Source of the DNA: Alphaproteobacteria bacterium
GTDB lineage: Bacteria > Pseudomonadota > Alphaproteobacteria > Thalassobaculales > Thalassobaculaceae
Reading direction: 5' to 3'
Assembly: GCA_024742275.1 (NCBI GenBank)
Contig: JANSYS010000014.1
Span: forward strand, 53,842-117,841
Length of the DNA: 64,000 bases
A program made the position numbers and the translations under genes. Positions 27,159 through 35,643 of this stretch are shown here, one piece after another (the first letter of the stretch is position 1; each line of letters starts with the position of its first letter). Below the pieces are notes generated by a model. It was given only the letters and a program-made list of their open reading frames with translations. It was not told the origin of the DNA and did not search any database.

Positions 27159-27605
27159 ATGACTAAGCTGCCGGATGACCCGGTCCTGTTCCGGGTCTTG
27201 AACGAGATCGGGATCATTGAGCAGCTCGCCCGCTCAGCGTTCGAGCGGGTGATGCCCCACGGGCTGAAAGTGTCTCAGTTCTCGGTACTGAACCACCTCG
27301 TGCGGCTGGGCGATGGCAAACGGCCTGCTGACCTCGCCGACGCCTTTCAGGTTACCCGTGGCGCCATGACCAACACCCTCGGTCGGCTCGAAGGACTCGG
27401 CTTCGTCGACGTTCGACCGGACCCGAAGGACGGGCGCGCCAAGATCGTGTTCCTGACCGACTCGGGCCGCGCCGCGCGGTTCGAGTCGATCTTCGCCCTG
27501 ACCCCGGCACTGGACGAACTGGAGCGCGAGATCGGCGCCGACCGGTTCGCCGCCGCCCTGCCGTTTCTCGCCGACCTCCGTCGGACCCTCGACGCCAAGC
27601 GCTGA
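27159..27605 (+). CDS. MarR family transcriptional regulator
   Basis: The 148-aa protein has the MarR winged-helix core: LKVSQFSVLNHLVRLGDGKRPADLADAF followed by the recognition helix VTRGAMTNTLGRLEGLGFV and the wing DVRPDPKDGRAKIVFLTDSGR. It begins 9 nt after the Acg-type gene. As is usual for the family, it probably represses its own operon and is released by a small aromatic or oxidant ligand. The palindrome at 25950-25971 is the natural candidate target. The nearest gene on its other side, the AtuA-type module, starts 57 nt later and could also be controlled. Confidence 0.92.
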   Translation: MTKLPDDPVLFRVLNEIGIIEQLARSAFERVMPHGLKVSQFSVLNHLVRLGDGKRPADLADAFQVTRGAMTNTLGRLEGLGFVDVRPDPKDGRAKIVFLTDSGRAARFESIFALTPALDELEREIGADRFAAALPFLADLRRTLDAKR

Positions 27606-27662
27606 CCGGCGGTACCCTCTCTTCAACCAAGAAACGACGCACCAAGCACACGTGAGGAAGTC

Positions 27663-29039
27663 TTGTCGGGCAAAACCGTCCATATCGGCTGCGGTGCCGG
27701 CTTTGCCGGCGACCGTTGGGATGCCGCCGTGCCGATCGTCGCCACCCTCGCCGGCCGCGACGGCCCCCGCTACCTGATATACGAGACCCTGGCCGAGCGG
27801 ACCCTGGCGCTGGCCCAACAAGCCAAGCTCGCGGACCCAACGGCGGGATACTCGCCCTATCTGGAACGGATCCTGCGGCCGGTTCTTGGCGATGCGAAGG
27901 CCGCCGGTATCCGGGTGGTGTCGAATTTCGGCGCCGCCAATCCGACCGCGGGAGCAGCAAAGATCCTGGAGATGGCAAGAGAGGACGGGATCGACGGCCT
28001 CAAGGTCGCCGTCGTCGAAGGCGACGACCTCACCGCGGTCATGGGTGAGTCCGACATCCGGAGCCACACGGCGGTCGAGGGCCTGGAGATGCCCGAAGGC
28101 CGGATGGTGGCGGCGAACGTCTATCTCGGCGCCCGGGCCATAGCCGAAGCGCTCGCCTTGGGCGCCGACGTCGTCGTGGTCGGACGCTGCGCCGATCCGG
28201 CGCTCGCCCTAGGCCCGCTGATCCACGAACACGGTTGGTCGATGGACGATCTGGACCGAATCGCGGCCGGTACCATGTGCGGCCACCTGCTCGAATGCGG
28301 GGCGCAGGTGACCGGCGGCTATTTTGCCGACCCGGGTTACAAGGATGTCCCCGATTTCGGCCACGTGGGCTTCCCCATCGCCGAGGTCGAGACGGACGGG
28401 ACGGTGACCATCACCAAGGCCGACAGGACCGGTGGCCTGGTGAATCATCGCACGGTGAAGGAGCAGCTTCTCTATGAGATGCACGACCCCGCCAACTACC
28501 TCACCCCTGACGTGGTGCTGGACATCACCGGCGTATCGATCGAGGAAGTCGGGAAGGATCGGGTGCGGATCGTCGGCGCCAAGGGCAAACAGCGCCCACC
28601 GACCCTGAAGGCCACCGTCAGCTTCGAGGGCGGCTGGCTCGGAGAAGGCGAAATCACCTATGCCGGGCCGAACGCCCGTCGGCGGGCCGAACTCGCGATC
28701 GAGGCGTTGCGAATCCGGGTCCGCGATCTCGGCACCAACTGGCCGCTACGTTTCGACCTGATCGGTACCGTCTCGACATTCGACGGCGACGGCGGCGACC
28801 TGCGTGCGGCAAACAACTGGGATACCGACGGTGAGTTCCGCGTCCGCATGGCGACGAAGGGACCGGACCGCCAAATGGCCCAGTGGATCGCCGACGAAGT
28901 GCTGTCGCTCTACTGCTCCGGCCCGGCGGGCGGCGGCGGTGTGCGTCATCGGGTTGTCCCGCAGATCACGACGGCCTCAATCCTGGTCGACCGCGCCAAG
29001 ATATCGGCGACCGCCCGTCTGGTCGGGGAGAGCGTCTGA
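27663..29039 (+). CDS. AtuA-type (DUF1446) acyclic terpene utilisation family protein
   Basis: The start appears to be TTG, placed directly after GTGAGGAAG; no ATG or GTG with a better site is nearby. The 458-aa product has the DUF1446 style: N-terminal IGCGAGFAGDRWDAA, a DYLIYETLAERTLALA-like segment, GGFVANFGAANPTAAAAK-like region and VVVGRCADPALALGP, with C-terminal QITTASILVDR. AtuA of Pseudomonas citronellolis belongs to the citronellol/geraniol utilisation cluster, but its reaction is not known to me. The next gene overlaps by one base and encodes the usual small partner. Confidence 0.85.
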   Translation: MSGKTVHIGCGAGFAGDRWDAAVPIVATLAGRDGPRYLIYETLAERTLALAQQAKLADPTAGYSPYLERILRPVLGDAKAAGIRVVSNFGAANPTAGAAKILEMAREDGIDGLKVAVVEGDDLTAVMGESDIRSHTAVEGLEMPEGRMVAANVYLGARAIAEALALGADVVVVGRCADPALALGPLIHEHGWSMDDLDRIAAGTMCGHLLECGAQVTGGYFADPGYKDVPDFGHVGFPIAEVETDGTVTITKADRTGGLVNHRTVKEQLLYEMHDPANYLTPDVVLDITGVSIEEVGKDRVRIVGAKGKQRPPTLKATVSFEGGWLGEGEITYAGPNARRRAELAIEALRIRVRDLGTNWPLRFDLIGTVSTFDGDGGDLRAANNWDTDGEFRVRMATKGPDRQMAQWIADEVLSLYCSGPAGGGGVRHRVVPQITTASILVDRAKISATARLVGESV

Positions 29040-29425
29040 TGGCCGGCCAGGAGTCCGCGACAGGCCGCCGGGTCATCCGGGTCCCGCTGCACGAAGTCGC
29101 CCACGGTCGTACCGGAGACAAGGGCAATCGGGTCAATATCAGCCTGATCCCCTACCACGACGACGCCTTCCCCTATCTGCGCGAGCAGGTCACCGAAGCC
29201 GCGGTAGAGGAACACTTCGCCGCCAAGGGAGCTCGCGCGGTGACCCGCTACGAACTGCCGACATTTCCGGCGTTCAACTTCGTCATCGACGATGTGCTGG
29301 AAGGCGGCGTCAACGGAGCGCTGAACCTCGACACCCATGGCAAATCCTTCGCCTTCCATCTGTTGGCGATGGAAGTGGACATGCCGGAAGACCTGGTTTT
29401 GCATCCGGAGAAGGGTGTGCGCTGA
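29039..29425 (+). CDS. Small AtuA-associated protein
   Basis: The 128-aa product begins right at the stop of the AtuA-type gene (TGATG overlap). It contains VPLHEVAHGRTGDKGNRVNISLIPY and ends LLAMEVDMPEDLV. This domain is found either fused to the C-terminus of AtuA-like proteins or as a separate small gene next to them, as here; it is probably a subunit of the same enzyme. Function unknown. It ends 29 nt before the convergent nhaA gene. Confidence 0.82.
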   Translation: MAGQESATGRRVIRVPLHEVAHGRTGDKGNRVNISLIPYHDDAFPYLREQVTEAAVEEHFAAKGARAVTRYELPTFPAFNFVIDDVLEGGVNGALNLDTHGKSFAFHLLAMEVDMPEDLVLHPEKGVR

Positions 29426-29454
29426 GCCCCGGATCCGGGCGCCCTTCTGCGCCC

Positions 29455-30684
29455 CTACTCCACCGTCGCGGCAGCCGTTGCTTTGGTTTCCTGTCGTCGC
29501 ACCGCCCAAGCTAGGACCGCCATACCGAAAACCATCGAGAGCACCGTCCCGCCGAGCACGCCGATACGAACCGCTGACTGCGCCGCCGGATCGGAGAAGG
29601 CCAGCGTGCCTATGAAGAGCGACATGGTGAAGCCGATGCCCGCGAGTTGGGAAACCCCGTAGAGCTTCAGCCAGTCAACACCATCGGGGAGGCTGGCCCA
29701 GCCCATCCGCACCGCGATCCAGCACGCGCCAAGAATACCGACGGGTTTGCCGATCACCAGACCGGCCGCGATGCCGAGCGGCAACGGGGCGATCAGGTCG
29801 TCGACCGAGAGCCCGGTCAGTGGAACGCCAGCATTGGCGAACGCGAAAAGCGGCAGGATCATGAATGCGACCCAGGGATGGAGCACATGCTCCAGCACTT
29901 CGAGCGGCGACTTGCCGTCCTGCGCCGCACCATCCGCCCCCCGGAGCGGCACGGTCAGAGCGACGACCACGCCGGCAAGCGTCGCATGGACGCCGGATTT
30001 CAAGACGGCGACCCAGATCACAAGGCCGACGACGATGTAGAGGCCGATACGCCTGACCCCCAGCAGGTTCATGGCGATCAGGACCGCGATCCCGGCACCC
30101 GCGACGCCGAGCGCGCCCACCGACAGATTCGAGGTGTAGAACAGGGCAATGACGACGATCGCGCCGAGATCGTCGAGCACCGCCAATGCAAGCAGGAAGA
30201 CCTTGAGACTCGCCGGCGCACGCGAACCGATCAGCGCGAGCGCCCCCAGGGCAAAAGCGATATCCGTGGCGGCGGGGATGGCCCATCCGTCCAGGTTGGC
30301 CGGCGTCCCGGCGTTGATGGCGACGAAGATCAGCGCCGGCACGACCATGCCGCCGACGGCGCCGAGCGCCGGGAGGCTCGCGGCCCGGAGCGACGAGAGC
30401 TTGCCCTCCATCATCTCGCGTTTGATTTCCAGACCGACGAGAAAGAAGAAGATCGCCATCAGCCCGTCGTTGATCCACAAGAGCAGAGGCTTTTCGATCC
30501 CGACCCCTTCGACCGTCACCGAGACGGTGGCGAGTAGCAGCCGATCATAGAGCCCGGTGAGAACCGAGTTGTTCGCGATCAACGCGACCACCGCGGCCAG
30601 GGCAAGCAGCACGCCGGGCGTCGCCTCATGATGAAGCAAAGCGGCAGGCGAGAATTTGCCTCTCGCGGGATCGGGGCTGGCCAT
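29455..30684 (-). CDS. nhaA: Na+/H+ antiporter NhaA
   Basis: The start is the ATG after ACGGAGACC, giving 409 aa. The transport aspartates are visible: Asp141 in PAATDIAFA and the pair Asp171-Asp172 in AVLDDLGAI. Other family strings are FFFLVGLEIKREMMEG and GIGFTMSLFIGTLAF. About 12 membrane segments are present. NhaA exchanges two H+ for one Na+ at the inner membrane, important for pH and sodium balance, as expected in a marine organism. Confidence 0.97.
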   Translation of the reverse strand: MASPDPARGKFSPAALLHHEATPGVLLALAAVVALIANNSVLTGLYDRLLLATVSVTVEGVGIEKPLLLWINDGLMAIFFFLVGLEIKREMMEGKLSSLRAASLPALGAVGGMVVPALIFVAINAGTPANLDGWAIPAATDIAFALGALALIGSRAPASLKVFLLALAVLDDLGAIVVIALFYTSNLSVGALGVAGAGIAVLIAMNLLGVRRIGLYIVVGLVIWVAVLKSGVHATLAGVVVALTVPLRGADGAAQDGKSPLEVLEHVLHPWVAFMILPLFAFANAGVPLTGLSVDDLIAPLPLGIAAGLVIGKPVGILGACWIAVRMGWASLPDGVDWLKLYGVSQLAGIGFTMSLFIGTLAFSDPAAQSAVRIGVLGGTVLSMVFGMAVLAWAVRRQETKATAAATVE

Positions 30685-30750
30685 GCTGGTCTCCGTACCC
30701 GCGGACCTATGTCTGCGATGTTCCAGGGAGCGGTACGGCAATCTAGATAG

Positions 30751-31455
30751 TTATCCGGCGTTGGCAAACTTGAAGCCGCTGCCTGCCTTCAGTTTTTCAT
30801 TCACCGCCTGCTCGTGAGGGTTCAGACGCTCGAGCTCCTTCGCTTGCATTCCGCTGGCCAGCGCCTTCAGGCCGTCCGTCCATTTCGGCAGATTGGAATC
30901 GATCTCCGCCTTCGTCCGCCTCATCTCGTTGAGCTTGTCGAGTTCGTGCTGGAGCTTCTCCTCGATCCCAGCGTTGCGCAGTTCGACATAGCCACGGTGG
31001 TCCGGCAGAACGGCGGCGATCGCCGGAAGCACGGCGTTCAGGTAGTTCTGATCGGCGTCCAGGCGCGACGCGGACCGCAAGTTGAGAAACGCCCATCCCT
31101 GAACGTTGCCGAGCCTGTAGGAGCCGAGCTGGCATACATCGAAGACGTACTGAGCCGGATAGTGCTGCGCCAGGTCCTCCAGTGTCCTCATCGCCTTGGT
31201 GGAATTCACGTAGGTCTCGCGCATCGCCCGGATGAGGACATCGACCTTGGCCCGATGGCGGGCGAAAAACTGATGATCGGTCTTCATCCGCTGGTAGCTG
31301 CTCTCCTGCCGCCGCAACTCCGCTCCGAGCTTCTCGGTCGCCTTGTACGCCGTATCCAGCAGCTTCACATAGGCGCGGAAGGCCAGCACCGGATCCGTGA
31401 CCTTGGCGGTATCCTTGACCAGCTGTTCGATGTTTTGAGGCAGGGAGGAAGCCAT
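30751..31455 (-). CDS. Hypothetical helical protein, function unknown
   Basis: I do not recognise this 234-aa protein. It is charged and almost surely helical: residues 1-100 and 165-220 are rich in Lys, Glu, Arg, Gln and Leu in coiled-coil-like spacing, and a middle part near 105-160 has LGSYRLGNVQGWAFLNLRSA and AVLPDHRGYVELRN. There is no signal peptide or membrane segment, so it should be cytoplasmic. It lies 66 nt upstream of nhaA on the same strand and is divergent from the molybdenum-hydroxylase gene. Its codon use resembles its neighbours, supporting a real gene. Confidence 0.7.
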   Translation of the reverse strand: MASSLPQNIEQLVKDTAKVTDPVLAFRAYVKLLDTAYKATEKLGAELRRQESSYQRMKTDHQFFARHRAKVDVLIRAMRETYVNSTKAMRTLEDLAQHYPAQYVFDVCQLGSYRLGNVQGWAFLNLRSASRLDADQNYLNAVLPAIAAVLPDHRGYVELRNAGIEEKLQHELDKLNEMRRTKAEIDSNLPKWTDGLKALASGMQAKELERLNPHEQAVNEKLKAGSGFKFANAG

Positions 31456-31606
31456 ACGCTCTGAAATCCACCGTTGAGTAGGCGACTATATCAGCGAACA
31501 AGGTTTATGGATCCTTAACGCAAATCGCTGGAATTGCGCAGTCCGTGCGTGCGATCCTCGGAAAAGGCTGTTCAGCCAACCAGCCCCGACATCCCGAAGG
31601 CTCAGA

Positions 31607-33907
31607 ATGTATCGTTTCGAAGACGCCCGATTGCTGACCGGCGGCGGTCGCTACGTGGAAGACGTTCGCCCGGCCAATGCGCTCACCATGCGTGTCCTTC
31701 GCTCGCCGGTCGCCCATGGCACGATCAGAACGCTCGACCTCGACGAGGCACGTTCCTTGCCCGGCGTCGTCTCCATTCTGACGGCGAGCGATCTGTCGAC
31801 GCTTGAGGTTGGACCGATGACCGCCCTGTCGCCCGTCGCCAACAGCGACGGATCGCCAATGGTGGAACCAACGAGACCCGTCCTTGCCGAAAGCGATGTC
31901 AAATATGTCGGTCAACCGATCGTCGCGGTCATCGCCGAGAGCGACGCCGCGGCGGAGGATGCGCTCGAGGCGATCGGTCTGGACATCGACGAGCGGCCAA
32001 GCGTCACCGATCCCGAGGCGGCCTTTCGCGGAAGCGTGGAAATCTGGCCGGAGGCGCCCGGAAACATCGCCATCGACTGGGACAAAGGAAACCGAGAGGA
32101 GACCGAGGCCGCTTTCGCCAGCGCGGCCCATGTGGTCGAACTGACGGTTCGTCACCCACGGGTCGCCATCCAGCCGATCGAGACCCGTGGCTGTATCGGG
32201 AGCTATGAGCCAAACGACGATCGCTACACCCTGATCACGCCGTCCCAGGGCGTGATGTCCCTCCAGGGTGCCATGGCCCGCTATCTTGGCGTCGACGCCG
32301 ATCGGGTCCGGGTGCTCACGGAAGACGTGGGGGGCAGCTTCGCGGTCAAGATCTGGCCCTATCCCGAGCAGGTTCTGGCACTCGTCGCCGCGCGGGTAAC
32401 TGGGCGTCCGGTCGCCTGGCAGGCGTCGCGCACCGAGAGTTTCATTTCGGATGCGATGGGACGGGGCCGTATCGACCGGGCCGCGCTCGCCCTCGACGCG
32501 GACGGCGAGTTCCTGGGTTTTCGGATCGACGCGCTGGCGGATATCGGCGCCTACTGGAACGCGGTGAACCCCTCCATCGTCACCGGCGGTGCGGTGCGGA
32601 CCTTCGGGCACTGCTACCGCATTCCGGGGATGCACTATCGGGTGCGCGGCGTCTTTACGAACGCGATGACCACCGACGCCTACCGCGGCGCCGGAAAGCC
32701 GGAAAGCGGCGGAACCCTGGAGCGCCTGATCGACGTCGCCGCCGAGCGCCTCGGGATCGACCGGATGGAGTTGCGCCGGCGCAACCTGATCACGCCGGAT
32801 CAGCTGCCCTACACGACGGCGATGAACGAGACCATCGACGGCGGCGACTTCCCGACCGTCTTCGCGCGCATCGCCGAGATCAGCGAGGCCGGCGGGATCG
32901 GCCGGCGCAAGGAGGAGAGCGCGCGGGCCGAGCGGCTGCGGGGCTTCGCCATAGGCACCCATATGCACGCCACCGGCGGCTCCGTCGCCGAGCGCTCCGA
33001 GGTCCGCGCCCTGCCCGACGGCTCCGTCCTGGTGCGCACGGGCACGCAGGACTCGGGTCAGGGCCACCGCACCGCCCTCGCCATGGTCGCCGCGGAAGCC
33101 CTGGAGATCCCGGTCGAGCGCATCCGGGTCGAACAGGGCGACAGCGACTTCCTGACCAAGGGCGGCGGCACCGGAGGCTCCAACCTGATGCCGATCGCCG
33201 CCAACACGGTCCACCGCACCGCCCTGCACATGCTGGACAAGGCGAAGCAGGTCGCCGGCCATCTGCTGGAGGCGGCCCCCGTCGACATCGAATACGGCCT
33301 CGGGTCGTTCCGGATCGCCGGAACGGACCGCAAGCTGACCCTCGCCAAGGTCGCCGCCGGATGGGACAGCATCCCACCCGAGCAGTATGACGGCGATCTC
33401 GGCACGGGCTGCATGGCGCAGCTCGACTTCGAAGGTCTGCACACGACCTTCCCGAACGGGTCGTACGCCGTCGAGGTGGAGGTCGACCCCGAGACCGGCC
33501 ATGTCCGCATCGAGCGGTTCAGCGGCATCGACGACCTCGGCCGGGTGATCAACGAGCAGACCGCGCGCGGACAGCTCCATGGCGGCATCGGCCAGGCGGT
33601 CGGCGAGGCGCTGATGGAAGCCATGGTCCACGATCCGGAGTCCGGACAGGTCCTCTCGGGCTCGCTGATGGACTACGCCCTGCCCCGGGCCGCCGACATG
33701 CCGCTGTTCGATCTGCACTGGGCGCCGACCGCGAGCCCGAACAGCCTGATCGGCGCCAAGGGCGTCGGCGAGGTGTCGTCAATCGGTGCGCCCGGCGTGA
33801 TCGTCAACGCCGTGCTGGACGCCCTGCGCCCGCTTGGCGTCGAGCATATCGACCTGCCCCTCACGCCGGAGAAGGTCTGGCGCGCGGTTCGGGACGCCCG
33901 CCCCTGA
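31607..33907 (+). CDS. Orphan large (molybdopterin-binding) subunit of a xanthine dehydrogenase/CoxL-type Mo hydroxylase
   Basis: The 766-aa protein has the full Mo-hydroxylase large-subunit layout: YRFEDARLLTGGGRYVEDV at the start, the GGSFAVK region near residue 243, AYRGAGKPE at 358-366 and the catalytic Glu722 in GAKGVGEVSS. The motif AYRGAG marks form II (CoxL-like but not CO-oxidising AYxCSFR), so an aldehyde or N-heterocycle hydroxylase is likelier than CO dehydrogenase. The small 2Fe-2S and FAD subunits that normally accompany it are absent on both sides. The N-terminus lacks about 8-10 residues compared with usual members, but no better start is seen. Confidence 0.88.
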   Translation: MYRFEDARLLTGGGRYVEDVRPANALTMRVLRSPVAHGTIRTLDLDEARSLPGVVSILTASDLSTLEVGPMTALSPVANSDGSPMVEPTRPVLAESDVKYVGQPIVAVIAESDAAAEDALEAIGLDIDERPSVTDPEAAFRGSVEIWPEAPGNIAIDWDKGNREETEAAFASAAHVVELTVRHPRVAIQPIETRGCIGSYEPNDDRYTLITPSQGVMSLQGAMARYLGVDADRVRVLTEDVGGSFAVKIWPYPEQVLALVAARVTGRPVAWQASRTESFISDAMGRGRIDRAALALDADGEFLGFRIDALADIGAYWNAVNPSIVTGGAVRTFGHCYRIPGMHYRVRGVFTNAMTTDAYRGAGKPESGGTLERLIDVAAERLGIDRMELRRRNLITPDQLPYTTAMNETIDGGDFPTVFARIAEISEAGGIGRRKEESARAERLRGFAIGTHMHATGGSVAERSEVRALPDGSVLVRTGTQDSGQGHRTALAMVAAEALEIPVERIRVEQGDSDFLTKGGGTGGSNLMPIAANTVHRTALHMLDKAKQVAGHLLEAAPVDIEYGLGSFRIAGTDRKLTLAKVAAGWDSIPPEQYDGDLGTGCMAQLDFEGLHTTFPNGSYAVEVEVDPETGHVRIERFSGIDDLGRVINEQTARGQLHGGIGQAVGEALMEAMVHDPESGQVLSGSLMDYALPRAADMPLFDLHWAPTASPNSLIGAKGVGEVSSIGAPGVIVNAVLDALRPLGVEHIDLPLTPEKVWRAVRDARP

Positions 33908-33950
33908 GAAGACGACGAATCACAAGAAAAATAAGACCGAGGAAACGACC

Positions 33951-35618
33951 ATGACCGACTCCCCACGACCCGCCGGCCCCAACGGATCCTTGACCGGCGG
34001 CGAAGCGATGGTGAACGCGCTGACCGCGCACGGCATCGACACCGTGTTCGGCCTGCCCGGCATTCAGCTCGACCACCTGTTCAACGCCCTGCACGACCAT
34101 TCGAACGAGATCCGGGTTCTGAACGCCCGTCACGAACAGGGAACGGCGTACATGGCCTTCGGTTGGGCGCAGTCGACCGGCAAGGTGGGCGCCTACGCCG
34201 TAGTGCCGGGCCCCGGCATCCTGAACACGGGCGCCGCACTCTCGACCGCTTACGGATGCAGCGCCAAGGTGCTGGCGCTGACCGGCCAGATACCGTCCGA
34301 CGCCATCGGCCGCGGCTACGGTATGCTGCACGAGATCCCCGATCAGCTCGGCATCCTGGAGCGGCTGACCAAATTCGCCGGCCGCGCCGACCATCCGAGC
34401 GAGGTGCCCGGCGTCGTCGCCGAAGCCTTCCGCGCCATGCACTCCGGCCGCCCCCGTCCCGCCGCCATCGAAGTGCCGATGGACGTGCTGGCGCAGCGGG
34501 CGATGGTCGCGCCGGTCCCTCCCTATTTGATCCGTCATCCGGAACCAGATCCCGACCTGATCGAAGCGGCCGCCAGACTGCTTGGCGAGGCGAAGAACCC
34601 CATGATCCTGGTCGGCGGCGGCGCCTATGACGCGGCCGAGGTGGTGTGCGCGCTGTCGGCGGCGCTGGAGGCGCCCGTCGTCTCCTACCAGAACGGCCGC
34701 GGCGTGATCGACGAGCGCTCGCCCTATGCCCTGCCCCACCCGGCCGGTGCGGAGTACTGGAGCACCTGCGACGTGGTCATCGGCATCGGCTGCCGCATGC
34801 AGCCGGAGCGGATGATGTGGGGCACAGACGACGCCCTCAAGGTCATTCACATCGACCTGGATCCGACCGAGATCAACCGCATCGCCACGCCGACCGTCGG
34901 CATTCTCGCCGATGCCGATACGGCCACCCGGGCGATCCTGGACGCGCTGGCGAAGCACAACACCGCACGCGCCTCCCGCGCGGACGAGTTCGCCGAGTTG
35001 AAAGCGCGCTACTGGAAGCGGTTCCACGATATCTGCGGGCCGCTGATGGCGTTCCTGGAGGCCCTCCGCCGCGCCCTGCCCGAGGACGGGCTGTTCGTCG
35101 ACGAGTTCACCCAGGTCGGCTATGTGAGCCGCGTCGGCTTCCCCGTCTACGGGCCGCGCCGCATGGTCACGCCCGGCTACCAGGGAACTCTCGGCTACGG
35201 CTACGCAACGTCGCTCGGAGTCCAGGCCGCCCATCCGGACAAACCGGTGCTGTCGGTCAACGGCGACGGCGGGTTCATGTTTACCTCGAACGAGATCGCG
35301 ACGGCGGTCCATCACGGCCTGCCCGTGGTCGCGGTGGTCTTCGCCGACGGCGCCTACGGCAACGTGCTGCGCATGCAGAAGAACCTGCACGACAATCGGG
35401 TCATTGCCTCGACCTTCACCAACCCGGACTTCGTCAAGCTGGCCGAAGCCTATGGCGCCGATGGGCGCCGCACCGAGACGCCGGAGCAATTGGAAATCCA
35501 GGTGAATGAGGCCTTCGCCGCCCGCCGACCGACGGTGATCGAGGTTCCGGTCGGCGAGATGCCCGAACCCTGGGATGTGATCAGGCCAACAGCGACCAGA
35601 GGCTCGACCAGGGGCTGA
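33951..35618 (+). CDS. Thiamine-diphosphate enzyme of the acetolactate synthase/benzoylformate decarboxylase group
   Basis: The start ATG after CCGAGGAAACG gives 555 aa, normal for the family. The cofactor-activating Glu62 is in ARHEQGTA, and the central domain has a GIGCRM region. The Mg/ThDP site starts with NGDGGFMFTSNE near residues 435-446. The closing Asn of the GDG-N28-N motif reads as AYGN. These enzymes decarboxylate 2-oxoacids or join them to aldehydes. Placed 43 nt after the Mo-hydroxylase gene and 25 nt before an SDR gene, it probably acts on an oxidation product made by those enzymes. Confidence 0.88.
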   Translation: MTDSPRPAGPNGSLTGGEAMVNALTAHGIDTVFGLPGIQLDHLFNALHDHSNEIRVLNARHEQGTAYMAFGWAQSTGKVGAYAVVPGPGILNTGAALSTAYGCSAKVLALTGQIPSDAIGRGYGMLHEIPDQLGILERLTKFAGRADHPSEVPGVVAEAFRAMHSGRPRPAAIEVPMDVLAQRAMVAPVPPYLIRHPEPDPDLIEAAARLLGEAKNPMILVGGGAYDAAEVVCALSAALEAPVVSYQNGRGVIDERSPYALPHPAGAEYWSTCDVVIGIGCRMQPERMMWGTDDALKVIHIDLDPTEINRIATPTVGILADADTATRAILDALAKHNTARASRADEFAELKARYWKRFHDICGPLMAFLEALRRALPEDGLFVDEFTQVGYVSRVGFPVYGPRRMVTPGYQGTLGYGYATSLGVQAAHPDKPVLSVNGDGGFMFTSNEIATAVHHGLPVVAVVFADGAYGNVLRMQKNLHDNRVIASTFTNPDFVKLAEAYGADGRRTETPEQLEIQVNEAFAARRPTVIEVPVGEMPEPWDVIRPTATRGSTRG

Positions 35619-35643
35619 CGGTCGTCTCAAGCGGAGGAACTCC

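Noticed and set aside
31534..31606. Possible upstream extension of the Mo-hydroxylase subunit to restore the usual N-terminus
   Set aside because: The in-frame upstream codons do not spell the usual N-terminal residues and lack a start with a ribosome binding site; no frameshift that would restore them was found by eye.
31505..33718. Very long (over 700 codons) open frame antisense to the Mo-hydroxylase gene
   Set aside because: The plus-strand frame has the full set of Mo-hydroxylase motifs; the minus-strand translation is compositionally biased and has none.
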